A stretch of DNA of 64,000 bases from Aspidapion aeneum (GCA_963576565.1 OY755047.1:29797351-29861350); one strand, 5' to 3'. Shown: positions 12,902 through 25,342, counted from the stretch's first letter. Made by a program: numbers and translations. The notes: a model not told the origin generated them from the sequence alone.

Positions 12902-13259
12902 CTGAAAATTCCAGCCACCTTCGTCACCAATATCGGTGGAAGTCGAAAAAATATCCACACAATCAACTGTTTGAGAATAATTGGAATAAATTTGCATGGC
13001 ATCGCCCAAAGCCTGTACCAAACCCTCATCTGTACTATAATCAACTGCGTCAATTTTTTTACAAAACTCTTTAACTGGCCATCCAGGAAGATTGGCTAGA
13101 AAATCTGCTGGATAAGGGTAGTTTATTTCCACTAGATTGACAATTGCCTCTCCTATCCAGCCCTGAAGTACATTGACGTCGTTATCTGAGGTAAGGGATT
13201 TACAGAGGCCAAAAGTTTTTGTTAGGTTTTGTTTGCCAGGATTGTCCTTTCCAACGTTT
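12902..13259 (-). CDS. PRCP: PRCP-like gene, exon 5 (lid/cap-region exon)
   Basis: Encodes residues 222-340 of the predicted S28 peptidase (ENVGKDNPGK ... EGGWNFQ). It contains the family-typical stretches LQGWIGEA, NYPYPADFL and LPGWPVKEFC, followed by an NYS glycosylation-like sequon. The acceptor is at 13260-13261 (minus-strand TTATTAAG) and the donor CAG|GTAAAA at 12900-12901. The first base completes a Glu codon begun in exon 4, and the exon ends in phase 0, so length (358) and phase agree. The next exon should open with the Cys-containing stretch that follows in this family. I did not find it between here and position 1, so the catalytic Asp and His are not in view. Confidence 0.92.
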
Positions 13260-13288
13260 CTTAATAAAAAGGTTAAAAATTATTATAA

Positions 13289-13318
13289 CGAACCGAACCG
13301 AACCGAACCGAACCGAAC
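13289..13318. repeat. short (CGAAC)n run
   Basis: About six CGAAC units at the 5' side (gene sense) of exon 5, in the intron. Confidence 0.85.
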
Positions 13319-13379
13319 TGATAAGCTATGTATATACTGCTTTAAAACATACCCTATACAACTTACAACCAAGGCGAGG

Positions 13380-13910
13380 AGGTACTTTTAAATCATGTCA
13401 GATTTTCGAAAAGCTGTTAAAAAGTTGACATTTAAGAATGATTCTTTTCACGAACAACTGTTTCAAAATGTACACTCATCAGTCACCAGAAATGTTAAAA
13501 GCAAATTTAAATATACTAGATAGTGTTTGGTTTTTCATTATATTTTATTTTACCAATCAATTAGACTATGTATTATTTCATCAATAGTTAGTAGTTAATT
13601 TGTAGCTATTTTTTATAATAATAAAAACTCATTTAAAAATGTTTTATTTGTTGCACATATCATTTTTAATCTGTTTATATCTTATAAAGACAGTATACGT
13701 TTTTATAAAATATCGACTGATTAAAAATTTCAAAAAAAACTTTAAAATTAAAGAAAATTTATTATAAAAGGCGATTCAAATTTCCCGCCTCAACTTTTAG
13801 TTCGTCACTAAGCTCAGTAGTGGGCGCAACAGAGTTAACGATCTGTCAAACAGCCGGAGTTGCCTATCTAATAAAAGCTGACTGAACTGTAGCAAAAATC
13901 CTTTATCTAT
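13380..13910. repeat. dispersed repeat R-B, copy 1
   Basis: Shares with 30577-31390 the stretches ACATTTAAGAATGATTCT, CAGTGTTTGGTTT, 'gcgattcaaatttcccgcc', and the block CTCAGTAGTGGGCGC followed by CTGTCAAACAGCCG. It lies in PRCP intron 4 and carries no coding frame. Confidence 0.75.
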
Positions 13911-14174
13911 GTTTCAGTCTGCCTGCATTCACGATGCGTGTTGGATGTACGCCTATTCGAAAAAGTTAATTTAAAAACACGCAAATTACGTAATCCTACA
14001 GTATTTTACCCTTTCAGATGATAACTGTGAGCGTTTTTGTAGAACGGCTTAGATTTATCACCGGCAAAATAATGAAAAATTACAGGGAAAAACAAATAAA
14101 AGTGAGGTTTTAAAACAAAACAATACATTTTAAAAACCAAAAAGTCTCTCCCAATCAAAAAAAATTATAGCAGG

Positions 14175-15192
14175 TCAGTGCAGCAGATTCTCGAAAAGTC
14201 CTCCTTGTTCGGCTATATAATATCCGAGCCTATTATAAAAACCCATTCTGACGTTACGGAGCATGTTAAGGGTAATTTTTTGAAATGCTTCCGTTATTTT
14301 ATGCCGCAGTTCTTGCCAACTATGAACCCCCTCATGCCCGTATACTTTACTTTTAATATAGCCCCACAGGAAGAAATCGTTATGAGCCAGATCTGGTGAT
14401 CTCGCTGGCCACAAAATAGTTCCCCGTGTGCTTATTAACCTATTAGGAAATACATTATCAAGATATTCTTGCTGAAACCGCGTCAAATCTTGCCCCTAAA
14501 AACTGTCTAGCTGTTGACACAATTTGTTGCTGCAGAAGTTCCAAGTAACTACGGCCATTCAAATTACCGTTATTGAAAAATGGTATAAATGTAAGTTTTC
14601 CTTTGACCAATATCGTACATGTGTTAGGTTATGACGATTCAAAAAAAATAGATTTCATAAAGGATAACGATTAGTCATTTCCATCATTGTTGCACAAAAT
14701 TCCATACGACGATAATGGTATTCGGGAAAAATTTCATGCATTTTTAAAACCTTATAGGAATGATAACCATACTTTTTTAAAACCCTTTTAACAGTGGCTG
14801 TTGACGTATCAACTGCTTCGCCAATTTGATAGCTTGTTAACTTGGTATTTTCTTGGATTGAAGCGCAAATCATAATATCCCGAGCTTCCTGCTGCTCATT
14901 CAAAACTTTAGGTTTCTTGTGACGACTCGGGGCCACACAGCCATGTTCTTCAAAATTCTGCACAAATCCATCTATGTAAATTGCAATGAAATGATATGTA
15001 AATTTTTTAAGGATTTTTGGGAAATAAAATTATGTTATGCTATGTTATGTTAAATCTACGGATTGTAGTGAGACCTGGTTCCGGACGATTTACAAACGTT
15101 GCCGAAAAAAGTTCTTGGATACGTCTTAATCATGTGCCTTGATAATACCATTTAACAACCTGAACTTTTTCGCCAATGTCATAAACATCCAT
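14175..15192 (-). pseudogene. dead mariner-like (DUF4817-type) transposase
   Basis: Fragments in several frames line up in order as an insect mariner-type transposase. The N-terminus starts at an ATG at 15192 and reads EKVQVVKWYYQG, then a stop. A helix-turn-helix part follows (GCVAPSRHKKPKVL ... ATVKRVLKKYGYHSYKV, to 14655). The C-terminal catalytic part (14175-14486) reads WPARSPDLAHNDFFLWGYI; the Asp of this SPDL-x-x-NDFFLWG block is the third acidic residue of the DDD triad in this family. At least one nonsense change and one frame break inactivate it. It sits in PRCP intron 4, on the same strand as the gene. I could not fix its terminal repeats. Confidence 0.85.
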
Positions 15193-15353
15193 TTTTAGTT
15201 AAAAATGTATTATTTTGATTCAAAACTCAACTATCTGTTTCTCGGACAAGGCACAAACCAAAAATGAATGCATTCGGGATAACGGCGCGGCGCGCATATG
15301 TGACATGGTGGGGGTCGGGCGGAAGAAACTTGGGAGATTGGTTTTATTATGTA

Positions 15354-16548
15354 CAGCGTGTCCCATTTTCGATGGGATTAAAAGGGAAACTCGGTTGTTA
15401 ATAAAGATATCGATTTTCTGATTGCACCTTACCGTGCTCTTTTTTTGAGCCCTTAAAAATTATGTAATCAGATTTTCGCTATACCCCGTGGTTTCGTTAA
15501 TACAGGGAGTTTTTGAAAAAATTGCATTTTTAATAATTCCTTGTATCTCGCTTATTTTGCAAGATATTTTCATTCTGTAAAAACCTTTTAATGGCAACTT
15601 TTTTAGGGCAAAATAATGACGTTGTCAATTTTTAAAATATCATAAAAAAATTAAATACGGACCTGGATTTTTTTTCCATTATTTTAATCCGTTTCATACT
15701 ATCATTATCTTAAAATAACAAAACTTCAATATTTTTTTGATTTAAGGTTAAAAAAAATTATATTTAATATTAAAAAAAAAATTAGTCCGAACCTGGAAAT
15801 TTTCAACGCAAATTGCAAGACACAATAGTTGAATGATTTTTAGTTTATCTGTTTTGAAACATCAATTAAAAGATTTATAAATAAAGTAAAAAACGTTAAA
15901 AACTTACAAAAATAATATCATAGTAATTATTTGATGGTAGCACAGCAACTCATGAAATTTACTTCAACATTAAAAATCAAAAGCGTGAAATTGACATTAT
16001 CATTTTACTTGTCTTTTTTGTGAATGTCTCACTCTCAATTATTCTAAAATGGCTAGAAATCAACCATATCCATTTCTGAAAAATGTGGTAGGCATCAAAA
16101 TCCCAATATTTAAACGGCAGAAATATTTTTATGCAAAATGCGTAAAAAATAATTACTCAAAAATGTCAACAATGTCTTACATCAGTTTGAACATTTATAT
16201 CATTAAAGAAAAATTAGTTATTATTTTTAGTAATTCGTTATTTTTTTTTTGTATTTGTTTCAAACAAATCTTGAAATTAACGTAAAACCATTTTAATTTG
16301 CCAAGTATCAAAACTGTTAAACTAAAAATCGTTCAACTAGCAATTTTTAATTTATATTTATGTTGGACATTTCCAGGTCGAGATATAAGAGACTCCCTGT
16401 ATTAGCGAAACTACAAGGTATAGCAAAAATCTGATTACATCATTTTTAAGGGCTCAAAAAAAGAGCACGGTAAGGTGCAATTAGAAAATCAATACCTTTA
16501 ATAATAATCGAGTTTCCCATTTAATCCCATCGAAAATGGGACACGCTG
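15354..16548. mobile_element. foldback element with about 160-bp inverted repeats, TA-flanked
   Basis: The left arm (15354-15512) starts CAGCGTGTCCCATTTTCGAT. The right arm (16391-16548) is its near-complement and ends ATGGGACACGCTG. TA flanks both sides (15352-15353, 16549-16550), as expected for a Tc1/mariner-type target. The interior has no coding signal. It lies directly beside the dead mariner transposase, but nothing ties the two together. Confidence 0.85.
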
Positions 16549-16613
16549 TACCTAGTAGAATGAGCCTGTCTGTATACAAATAGGCATATAACATAAAGAC
16601 GCCGCTTTTCTAG

Positions 16614-17096
16614 TATAGTTTTTGCAAAGTTAGTTGAACAAAGGTTAAAGCCGACCATCGGGATATCCTTTGGGCGACGGTAGATATACCATGAAAATCA
16701 TTTCATTTAATTATGCCGTAAACTAAAGAAATAAAAATAGATAATAAAACTTTCTATTCCTACATCTACAGAAACGACACTGATTTATTTTCTAACTCTG
16801 CATACTGCCGACTAAAGGGGTGCCGAAAAGCACACCCGAAAGCAATTAAAAGCGCATCTCAAAAAAATGTGCCAATCAGGTGCCGTCTATCCACCTTGCT
16901 GGGTCAGTCAGAAAACAAATACTTTGTGCTCGGACCGCAAAGAGCCGCGCCTTTTCTCTGTCGGTAGGGTTGAAATTATACCAGGAAGATTTTATATGAA
17001 TTTGGATAACTTTTGAAGGGCAGATTGAAGCAAAATTTCATGAAATTGATAGAACCCCGTATTAGGAGCATTTCAGGTGACTTTGCAAAAACTATA
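16614..17096. mobile_element. MITE family M1, copy 1
   Basis: Ends ATAGTTTTTGCAAAGT ... ACTTTGCAAAAACTAT. The roughly 490-bp body, including a stretch with CTTTCTATTCCTAC and CTGCCGACTAAAGGGG, recurs at 34230-34726 (inverted) and 54560-55040. No coding frame. The ends suggest a TA-target family. Confidence 0.85.
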
Positions 17097-17099
17097 CAT

Positions 17100-19290
17100 A
17101 GGTATGCGCAAAATATATTGCTGCTGATGCAGTCTTACCACTCCTACAGGACTGGCGCTAATTATGTCAAGTTTTAATAGTGAACTATTAACAATTTATT
17201 TTTATGGTCTCTGATTTCTTAAGGAAAGCATTGCTTCCCTTGCTTACATGGACCGCACGCCCCTGAGGAACGCCCATTTTAATCTTAGTTGTTTATTTTT
17301 GCCTCTATTCAGCTTAAATTGCAACCTAATTGACCTAATTCATCTCATTCAGACTCAAATATTTTTGCTTCATGAAAAACATAATATGGCCTGCATAGAG
17401 TGCATTCAAATCGAAACTGCTAGTTAATGAGCTTAGGTATTGAAATGTTAGTTTCTGCATATCGTTTATATTTATTTTTGAAATGCTATCTTTTTGCGTG
17501 TTTTTTAAACTAGCAAAATTGTATAGTGACACTGGGTAATGGATATTAGATTTTAAAAAAAAATCTATTTTTAAGATTTAAAAATATCCCTAGATGTTTA
17601 ACGAAGTGTTACTTAAATATTTAAAAAAAACTTTCAAAAAATATATTTATTACACACGAAACATAAAATAAAAGTTAAACAAAAATGTCCCACGGCAAAT
17701 CGGCCGCGGCGACTTATCCCATTCCCCCTACTTGATTTGGTAATTACCAATATAAATTGACGGGACGACAACGTTTGTGTCTTTTTAATTTTAAATTCAG
17801 CAGCTTTTTGTGTTATCCCAACTTATCAAACTACATATTATTTAAAATATAAAAGAATAGGTACGGTTTGACTAAAACAATTTGAGAGCCAAAATAATTA
17901 TTAACGGGTGTAAGGTTAGGGTTAGGTACCCAGGTATCTACTTACACTGCCTTTTATTTTAGTGTAGAATAACAGATACCTACGTAAGTATTATAGTGAC
18001 TAGAAATTTTAGATCTCCTTGTAAAATTTTAAAACTTTAATCTAAGAAAAACATTTTGAAATTTAAAAGAAATTAGTGTAAAGTTAAACGACTAAACAAA
18101 ATGTTTTTACGGGTAAATAATCCTCAACTGGGAGACACTGCGTTTCTGATATTTAAGGTTTGATTCAGCCCGTGCATAACCAAAAAAAAGAAGATGAACT
18201 TTGTCCATATTTTGTTAAGTTCGGCGTTTGGCTACATTGTATTAAGTATTTTGCGATATTTTGACATGTGTGCAAATCTTCAGGTAATTATAATTGAAAT
18301 AAAATTGGCTTTTCTAATATTCCTTTTATTTGTATGGCTTATCCTTATATATAGATTTTTTAAAATTTTTTGTTGTAAAAGCACCACAAACCTGCAATAA
18401 CCTCTTGCTTAATTTAGTTATATAATTGAAACAGTTTTAAAGAAAATTTGATTAATCCGAATCAACACAATATTTTCAAGAAAATGCTATTTTGCTCTGT
18501 TTTCGTCAGCATAAAAACTTATCATGTTTCCCCTGTAGCATAGTATTTTTTTTTGTATTCTGCTTTTGAGAATTAAAAGAAAAAATATTTTTTCTTAATT
18601 TCAAACCAAATTGTAATAATGTAATACACCATTTTATTAGAAATTTTAACAGCTTTTAAAAATGTAGGAAGTATATACAGGGTGGTCCCGGTTGTAAAGA
18701 AATATAAAGATTATCAAGAAACTTAACGAGGTAGGTATTAGTGTAAAAACTCATTAAGGAAACCATGCAAAATATTGGCATACATAGGAATTTGGAATTA
18801 ACTGCAAAATCACTGCAAGGCAGAATAATATGTATAAAAGATATAAATTAAAAAAGACCTGGAATAAAGAACGTAGAATTCCATGATTATCACATAATTA
18901 TATAACTTGATATTTAATAATCTGTTAGTCATTTTTGCGTTTTGGTAAAAAAATATTTGCAACGCATTCTAAGATACTTTTAACTGTAATTCTGTTTCCT
19001 TAGATATGCAACTGATTTGCATTTCTGAGAAAACAAAACACACTACAGTATTTGTGCCGCTGGATAACCAAACATTACTCTACCAATCTAGCATGCCAAC
19101 AAATAAACTCAAATAGCTGTTTTAGGAACTTCTAAACATAACGAAACACCACAACTTTGCCCTCTACACAACGGTATATCAAGCAAAGAACATGTAGATT
19201 TTCTAGCAAGAATGTTCGAAGAAACTATTTCTAGGTTTAGAGTCTGTATTTGGAATGCCAACGACCTCGATACGTAGCTGTATCAAGAGA
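17100..19290. other. PRCP intron 4 sequence, nothing recognised
   Basis: AT-rich. A lone 'ACAGGGTGGTCCCGG' near 18680 resembles the tip of an unidentified DNA transposon, but I found no partner end. A short hydrophobic open frame at 18194-18400 has no support beyond its length. Confidence 0.4.
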
Positions 19291-19297
19291 AACAATA

Positions 19298-20293
19298 GTG
19301 TTGCCGCCGAGGCGAGACATTCTTGCCTCTCGAGAGATATTTTCTCTCGAATGAAAGTTCGAGATGAGACGAAAGAGAGAGACTCTCTCTCGTCGAGAGA
19401 TTGTCGTTTATCTCTCTCTCTCTCTCGAGCAAAAAAGGTTGGTTTTATAAATTTTTATGATTTACCGTCTGTTCGTATTGACCTATTATAGAGTTAAGCT
19501 GATATGTATGTACTGTTTTTTTAAAATAAAAGTTATGCAAAAATTTTAATATATTCCTTGACAACATATACTGTGGCTTACCTTTCGTTTACTTGAAATC
19601 AAATGGAGAAAATCCAAAAGTGTAATGAACTTGTACTGTTGCTGTTGATGCTTATTAACGTACTGAACATTTTTTTTTCGGAAATTACTCATAAACAGGA
19701 ATATTTAATAATTTCTGTTCTAGCTTTTGGCGTGAACTTTTGTTATTTAGAAATCTGTTGATTTAAAAAAATGCAGAGCTAAAATTCTGAAAATCAAACA
19801 CATTCCCGCAAGGAAAATATTTGGTTTCCAGAATCTGGAAATTCCATAGAGATCAAGGTATTTTAAATAATAGATTTATTGATTTATTTTTAAGGATTTA
19901 TATTATTGGCAAACAGTACAGCAACAGGTACAGTTTTAAATAAATAAAGTCATGCAAAACTTTTCCACAGCTTTTATTTCATCGGCATCAACGAGGTATT
20001 TTAGTATATGTATTGTATTTACTTCTTTCTTTATTGTATGTATGCATATACAGACTATATCCCAGAATGGATTTAAAATAATCAGATTTACCTTGGAAAA
20101 ACACTTTTACACAGGGTGTCTCAAAAACTTTTTATAGCTGATATAAATCACGAGAGACGAGACGAGACTAGAGAAAGGCTCTCTCGAGCGATAAAAGAGC
20201 CCTATCATCGAGACGAGAGACCCATTTTATCTCGTATAACGAGACGGGATGCGAGAGGGCCTTCACTCGTCTCGTCACGTCTCGCGGCAACAC
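19298..20293. mobile_element. 1-kb TIR element with GAGAC/CTCTC-rich ends
   Basis: Ends GTGTTGCCGC ... GCGGCAACAC, with TA on both sides (19296-19297 and 20294-20295). Just inside each end is a complex GA/CT-rich stretch made of GAGACGAGAC and CTCTCGAGAG motifs (19310-19435 and 20145-20285), complementary between the ends. The interior is AT-rich and non-coding. It lies in PRCP intron 4. Confidence 0.75.
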
Positions 20294-20593
20294 TAATGAA
20301 CAACATCGAAACCCCTAGCAATCAATAACAATGCAAAATCCCTGCAGGACAATAGTAAGGTCGTCCTTAACTTTATTCACCTGTCCCCTATACAATAAAC
20401 TAAACAGCTCCAGTGGCAGGAGCATCAAAACCTATAACCTTGCTGCTTTAGTGAGTGAATTAATCAATCAATTAATAAATATAATATTAAAACATTGACC
20501 GACGTGAAGGTGTCAGTCATTTGTTGCCCAAAATCCGGCACCGGCGCGGCGACGGTCTGAATATTAAGAGGACATAAAAAAAATGTTACTTAC

Positions 20594-20792
20594 TCTATTG
20601 CTATCGCATATTTCTTTAAAGTATTTTTGCAGCGTTGGGATCCGTGCTTTACATAAACATCAGAAATGATATCATAAAAGCCGGAGCAGGACTTGTTTAA
20701 GTTTGGGAATTGCCAAATCGGGGCGGAGGAAGCAAGTGCACCTGCCACTGCATAAGGATATTTCATACGTATCCAGGCAGCTAGCATACCAC
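20594..20792 (-). CDS. PRCP: PRCP-like gene, exon 4 (after the catalytic serine)
   Basis: Begins mid-codon after TTTTAG and completes the second Gly of GGSYGG, then reads GMLAAWIRMKYPYAV and GALASSAPIWQF. Both stretches are among the most conserved in the S28 peptidases. It ends in phase 2 at GA|GTAAGT (donor 20592-20593). Length 199 fits 65 codons plus four split-codon bases. It follows exon 3 after a 3.5-kb intron containing RTE fragments and a hAT element. Confidence 0.95.
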
Positions 20793-20799
20793 CTAAAAT

Positions 20800-21850
20800 G
20801 TCACATATTATAGTACTTTATTTTTAAGAAATCTAAAATTATGAATTATTATTATGACTATGGCAATGATAAATGATGATGATGATAAAGATAGTTTAAT
20901 TATACTCTAAGGAAACTCCATAATCATAGTATAAATCATTATTTTTGGGATAACTTTAACATAAGATAGCAAGGCAACGACAAAAAAAAATTCTTGCTTT
21001 GGTTAGGAGACAATCGTTTTTCTTAAATAACTTTATGAAAATAGACAATGTAATATTAGCGCTAATAGAGAAAAACGTATTGGGTATATTCGTTTTTGAA
21101 AACTAAACTTATCCAGTAAATTAATCCGATAGATAGCATTCGAGCAGCCAGTGCATGTAAAAAAGAGATTGATCGCGGTATTGAGGTGATCCGGTGCTAA
21201 ATCTATATAAGTATAGGAATAATTCAAACTGGTGAATGTCTAAAAAACTATTATAATCCTATTTATATCTCAGATCAGTTTGAGAATTTTTGAATGCACC
21301 CTGTAACAGTGCTATGACAATCCATCTGTATAATCATTCTCTATGCGGCGTCTGCGATTAGTTTCTTGTGTTAATTCCATATCTGTGGAATGGTATCCTT
21401 GGTAAACTGTGACCTGTATCCTGTAATCCCTAGATTTAATTAATTAGTAATTTAAAATTAATTTCTTCGTTTGTTTTGTTTTTACTTATTGACTCTGTCC
21501 GCTTATTGCAGAAAATTTGTGATTCGTAAAGTCACTTGGTGCCCGGGACAATAACAAAATAGACAACTTTTTGTTCTCAAGAAGGATTTAATTTTGTCTG
21601 ATACTACTATCCGCTTAACGTAACTTCCGAACCACGCCCTTGTATTACTTATCAACTTTGCTACTTTGTTAATGTCAAAACTCCCAATAAGACAGGCGTT
21701 ACCCCTACCTCCGGTGAATCTGTACTCACAAACGGATAGTAATTTCGAGTTTGTACTGGCAGGCATGGAAATGGATTTTAACGCCCTCTGATTCGAAAGC
21801 GGACGTGCGCCCACTGAACCATCAGCGCCAACTTCTTGAAATGAGCTGAC
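20800..21850. other. PRCP intron 3 sequence, nothing recognised
   Basis: AT-rich, no shared repeat noticed. The open frame at 21503-21814 on the minus strand has no recognisable content. Confidence 0.4.
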
Positions 21851-21859
21851 AACACGTCA

Positions 21860-22215
21860 TATATTATTCTATCTATCTCTATTTAGCCGTCTTCAATCCA
21901 TCTTTGAACATAGGCCTCCCCCAATATCTTCCACTCTTCTCTGTCTATCGTCGTGTTCGTTCATCTAGTTCGCACGTGTTTCTTCGTCCGCCTATCTCAT
22001 TTAGGGTCTTCTCCTATTTTTATTTTTTCAAGGTCTCCAATTTATAATACATTTGTTCCATCGATCGTGTTTCTGTCTGATATTATTACCGGCAGATTTC
22101 CATTTTAATTTTGCTACTTCTGCTCTGACATCCCTTACTTTTGTTTTATGTCTTATTCGTTCTAGCTTTACATGTAACATTTATCTTTCCATTGATCCTT
22201 GGGGTTTTTCCCTAG
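21860..22215 (-). pseudogene. RTE-like retrotransposon fragment, 3' part
   Basis: Homologous to the C-terminal end of the element at 25960-27230: it shares the reverse of 'GCCTCCCCCAATATCTTCCA', the CCGCCTATCTCATTTAGGGT block and 'TTTCCATTTT'. On the minus strand this corresponds to the Arg/Trp-rich tail (RPQMRWADxL-like) typical of RTE-clade proteins. Heavily decayed. Confidence 0.65.
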
Positions 22216-22880
22216 GTAAGTATAGGAAGGATACATTGGTTATACACCTTCGTTTTGATGTACTGACGATATATATTTTTTTAATATCTAGGTGGGCGAT
22301 TTTTTAAACTTTTTTGATATTAACTTTTTAAAAAAACGCAGTAAGAATATGAAATTGGGTAAAGTCGTGTATTAGAACAAAAGTAATAAATTGAAATAAA
22401 AATAATAAAAAAAATTTTTTTTTTAGAGAAAACCATTTTTTTGTTCTAATTTTTATGAATGCCATATAATCGGAATGTTTTTTTTTAATATTTTTGTTAA
22501 TAAAAACAAGTCTCTAGTGAGACATAATAATAAAATATTATTTATATTTTTTAAAAGAATAAGTAAGCAAACATTAATTTTTATAAAAAATTATTACTTT
22601 TTATACATTTTTGGAGGTTATTTTGACAGCCTGTATCCCCTTAACTTATAATTTTATCGAAAAAAGAAATAGCACAATTTCGAATCACAATTCGCTGAGT
22701 ATATAGCTGGCTGTGACAGATTTTTTTTTTTGTAAAACCCTTTTTACCCCCACTTCTTTGACTTTAAAAATCCTATATCTTAAAAACAGATGTGTGTTGA
22801 CTCCCATGTTATATAAACTTTTTCTCGGAAATAACCTCCTCTATCACTTGCTGCACCATGGCCCCAAGGTATGGTATATT
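22215..22880. other. AT-rich spacer between RTE fragments
   Basis: Poly-A/T-rich sequence (for example 22380-22620) with no coding signal. Confidence 0.4.
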
Positions 22881-22899
22881 GGCTATTAAGTCTATATCT

Positions 22900-23330
22900 A
22901 TGTTTCTATTTAGCCTTGTTCGATCCATCTTTGGATATAGGCCTCCCCCAATATCTTCCACTCTTCTTCTAAGTATGTGTATCTGTGATCTATTCGGCTA
23001 TTGATTAAAGATGCTTTTACTGCCCAGTGCTCAATGCTATCGAAAGCTTTTTCGAAGTCTATAAACGCAATATATATAGAAATGTTGTATTTGTAATATT
23101 TGGCTTGCTCTATTGAGATTTTTATGGTTATTAGGTGGTCAACTGTACTGAAACCTTTTCTGAAGCCTGCTTGTTCTTTTGATTGATCTCCGTCAAATTT
23201 TGTTGTCAGTCTATCTCTTCCTATTTTCGTAAAAAGCTTATAAATTACATTGAGGAGAGTTTGGGATTATTTTTTCTTGTAGTATTCTATTCAGGAGAAT
23301 ATGTAGGGTGTTAACTACAGCTTTAACACC
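22900..23330 (-). pseudogene. RTE-like retrotransposon fragment, reverse-transcriptase part
   Basis: Parallels 26930-27215 of the longer relic. The minus strand reads pieces of the RT core (YIAFIDFEKAFDSIEH-like, then LITIKI). The 5' (left-hand) junction runs straight from the shared 'GATATAGGCCTCCCCCAATA' into the RT region, so the middle of the element has been deleted. Confidence 0.7.
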
Positions 23331-23486
23331 GTACTTGAGCATTTCTGCCATTACACCTGGAAAAGACGGAGAGGAGAACCTATTCAAACTACTTCATTTA
23401 CGGTGCTGTTACAATATAGTGTAGTAGTGGAAGTTTCTGATCTAGTGACCTTACCGTAATTCCAATTTATTGGTCGACCTTTTAAT

Positions 23487-24200
23487 CAGTGGCGGCTCGT
23501 GACAGTAAAGTTTGTGAGTTCTGCTGATAGGGTATAAAAAATGCAATTTTTTTACAGTCTCCAGGTCACGTGTCTATTATAAAAAGTAAAAAATTGCCAA
23601 GTTTGGTTTGGCAAAAAATACAATGCCTAGGAAAAAATAGCGTTTTTACAAAAGATTTAATTCACATTCACTACCTTAGCATAATATGTACTCACCAATG
23701 TTTTGCCTGCACGTACCATAACCTCCCGCTCATGTGTTTGGCGTCTTCTAAATAAATAAATGCGCCCGCAAACACGCAACGCTGAGCCCGCTCGCCCGGA
23801 ATTGTACTGGAACTGCAAGTTTTGCAGCTCTATTTTTGCCTAGATTTCGCTATCTAAACCCAGGAGCAAGTGCGGTGCGGGGCGAAGGAAGGGGTTCCTA
23901 GCCGAGCACAGATCTCGTTAGCCGCCCAGCTACGTTGTGTTGCAATTTAGCAGCGCAACAATGCCAATAACTTCATTTGACCGACTGTGGAATGCGGCCT
24001 TCGGCGACGGCGCGCGGCGTCATACTCAACACACGTACGCGATTTGAAGGCCTACTATACCAACACCGGACCGAAAATATACTGCTATTCCAATAATTTT
24101 AGAAATAAAATAATTATATTAGAAAAATAGCAACGGCTGAAAAATGGTCAAATAATGTGAACATTTTGGGGGGTCTGCCCTTATGCACGAGCAACCCCTG
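23487..24200. mobile_element. hAT element, internally deleted copy, 8-bp target duplication
   Basis: Starts CAGTGGCGGCTCGTGACAG and ends in CAACCCCTG. It is flanked by the perfect direct repeat CTTTTAAT (23479-23486 and 24201-24208). The left 150 bases and right 500 bases match the ends of the longer element at 37394-39707; the transposase segment is missing. It is thus a non-autonomous derivative of the same family, inserted in PRCP intron 3. Confidence 0.92.
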
Positions 24201-24257
24201 CTTTTAATAGGCTATGTAAAAGAGAAAAACGTAATGACATTAATGAATTTTACTAAC

Positions 24258-24436
24258 CGTAAGAACCACCAAATGCAAAAACCGGCAATTTTTTGTCGCC
24301 GGACGCTGTATATATTTTTTGTAAATGAATGATAAGGTAAACATAATCCGCCAATGCCTGCTGCGAGCTTAGGTATCCCAAATATTCTTGTGCAGAATAT
24401 GAGAGGTTTCCAAATGGTAGAGACTTTCCATAGTAT
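24258..24436 (-). CDS. PRCP: PRCP-like gene, exon 3 (catalytic serine exon)
   Basis: Reads YYGKSLPFG, then YLSSQQALADYVYLI, then PVFAFGGSY. These are the HRYYG, LSxxQALAD and GGSYGG signatures of the S28 (PRCP/DPP7) family. The nucleophile Ser is residue 153 of the prediction. The acceptor is TTTTAG and the first base completes the Arg codon from exon 2. The donor is TACG|GTTAGT (24256-24257), a usable but non-consensus GTTAGT. Length 179 equals 59 codons plus two split bases. Confidence 0.95.
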
Positions 24437-24439
24437 CTA

Positions 24440-25340
24440 AAATATTTAGTTAAATATATAGGCAGTGTCCAAAGCCCACTCTTAGATAAAAAAAGAGCGA
24501 TTTGCTAAACTATTTTAAGACCTATTTAAAGTCATGAGTCCGAACACTGCTGCGGTTATGTTTATTGTTTCTGGTGGGGCCCAGAGAAAAAAGAACCCGA
24601 GATTGCCATGTTAATATCATGTAAAAAAATAGCTAAATAGGCATAATTATAAGAATGGTATTTTCCTAAAAAATTAACATTAATTTTATTCAAAATAAAA
24701 TATTTTTCACAAACTAAATTAATTAATAATACTTGTGTCCTGAAAGGTTCGAAAAAACTAACAGCGCGGCAACCTCGCCCACACTAACAGGCGTGGTCAA
24801 CGATGCACCAACATACAGCTAATTTATATGTAACCAAAACATAGGCGTAGTTAAATATTTTAAGCATTGTGTAGGTTCATTTTAATAAAAACTGAAATAC
24901 ATTCCTAACTCATATGGAAATAAACGAAGGTTTTTAATTAATTTTTGGCTTGGGGTAATGGGTTTGTATTTTAAATTATGTATAAGGTGATTTTTTTAAT
25001 GAAAAATCCCTGTAACTCGGTTATTATTGAGAGTAGTATTGAATCATTTTTAATATAAATAAGTATTCTCTGGTTTAATGCTCGAAGAGTATTCTGTATT
25101 ATGGTTTTATAATATTTTTAAGATTTACAAAGAAATGTTTGTATCATTAAAGGTCTGGAGACCTTTTACTCAAGCAAACCTGCCTATGGTTAGTTATTAC
25201 ATCTATTAGTTCAATTTTCTAAGGGAAAAAAATTGATACATTTTTAGATACATAGACATCAATAGCAGTCGCAGATAAAAAAACTGTAAGAAACAAAAAA
25301 AAAATATTTTTTTTATCCGACATAAACAATTAAAAATATT
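24440..25340. other. PRCP intron 2, nothing recognised
   Basis: AT-rich intronic sequence without a repeat shared elsewhere in the window. Confidence 0.45.
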
Positions 25341-25342
25341 AC

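Noticed and set aside
18194..18400. Hydrophobic 68-residue open frame
   Set aside because: AT-rich DNA gives hydrophobic chance frames. No splice, homology or conservation signal.
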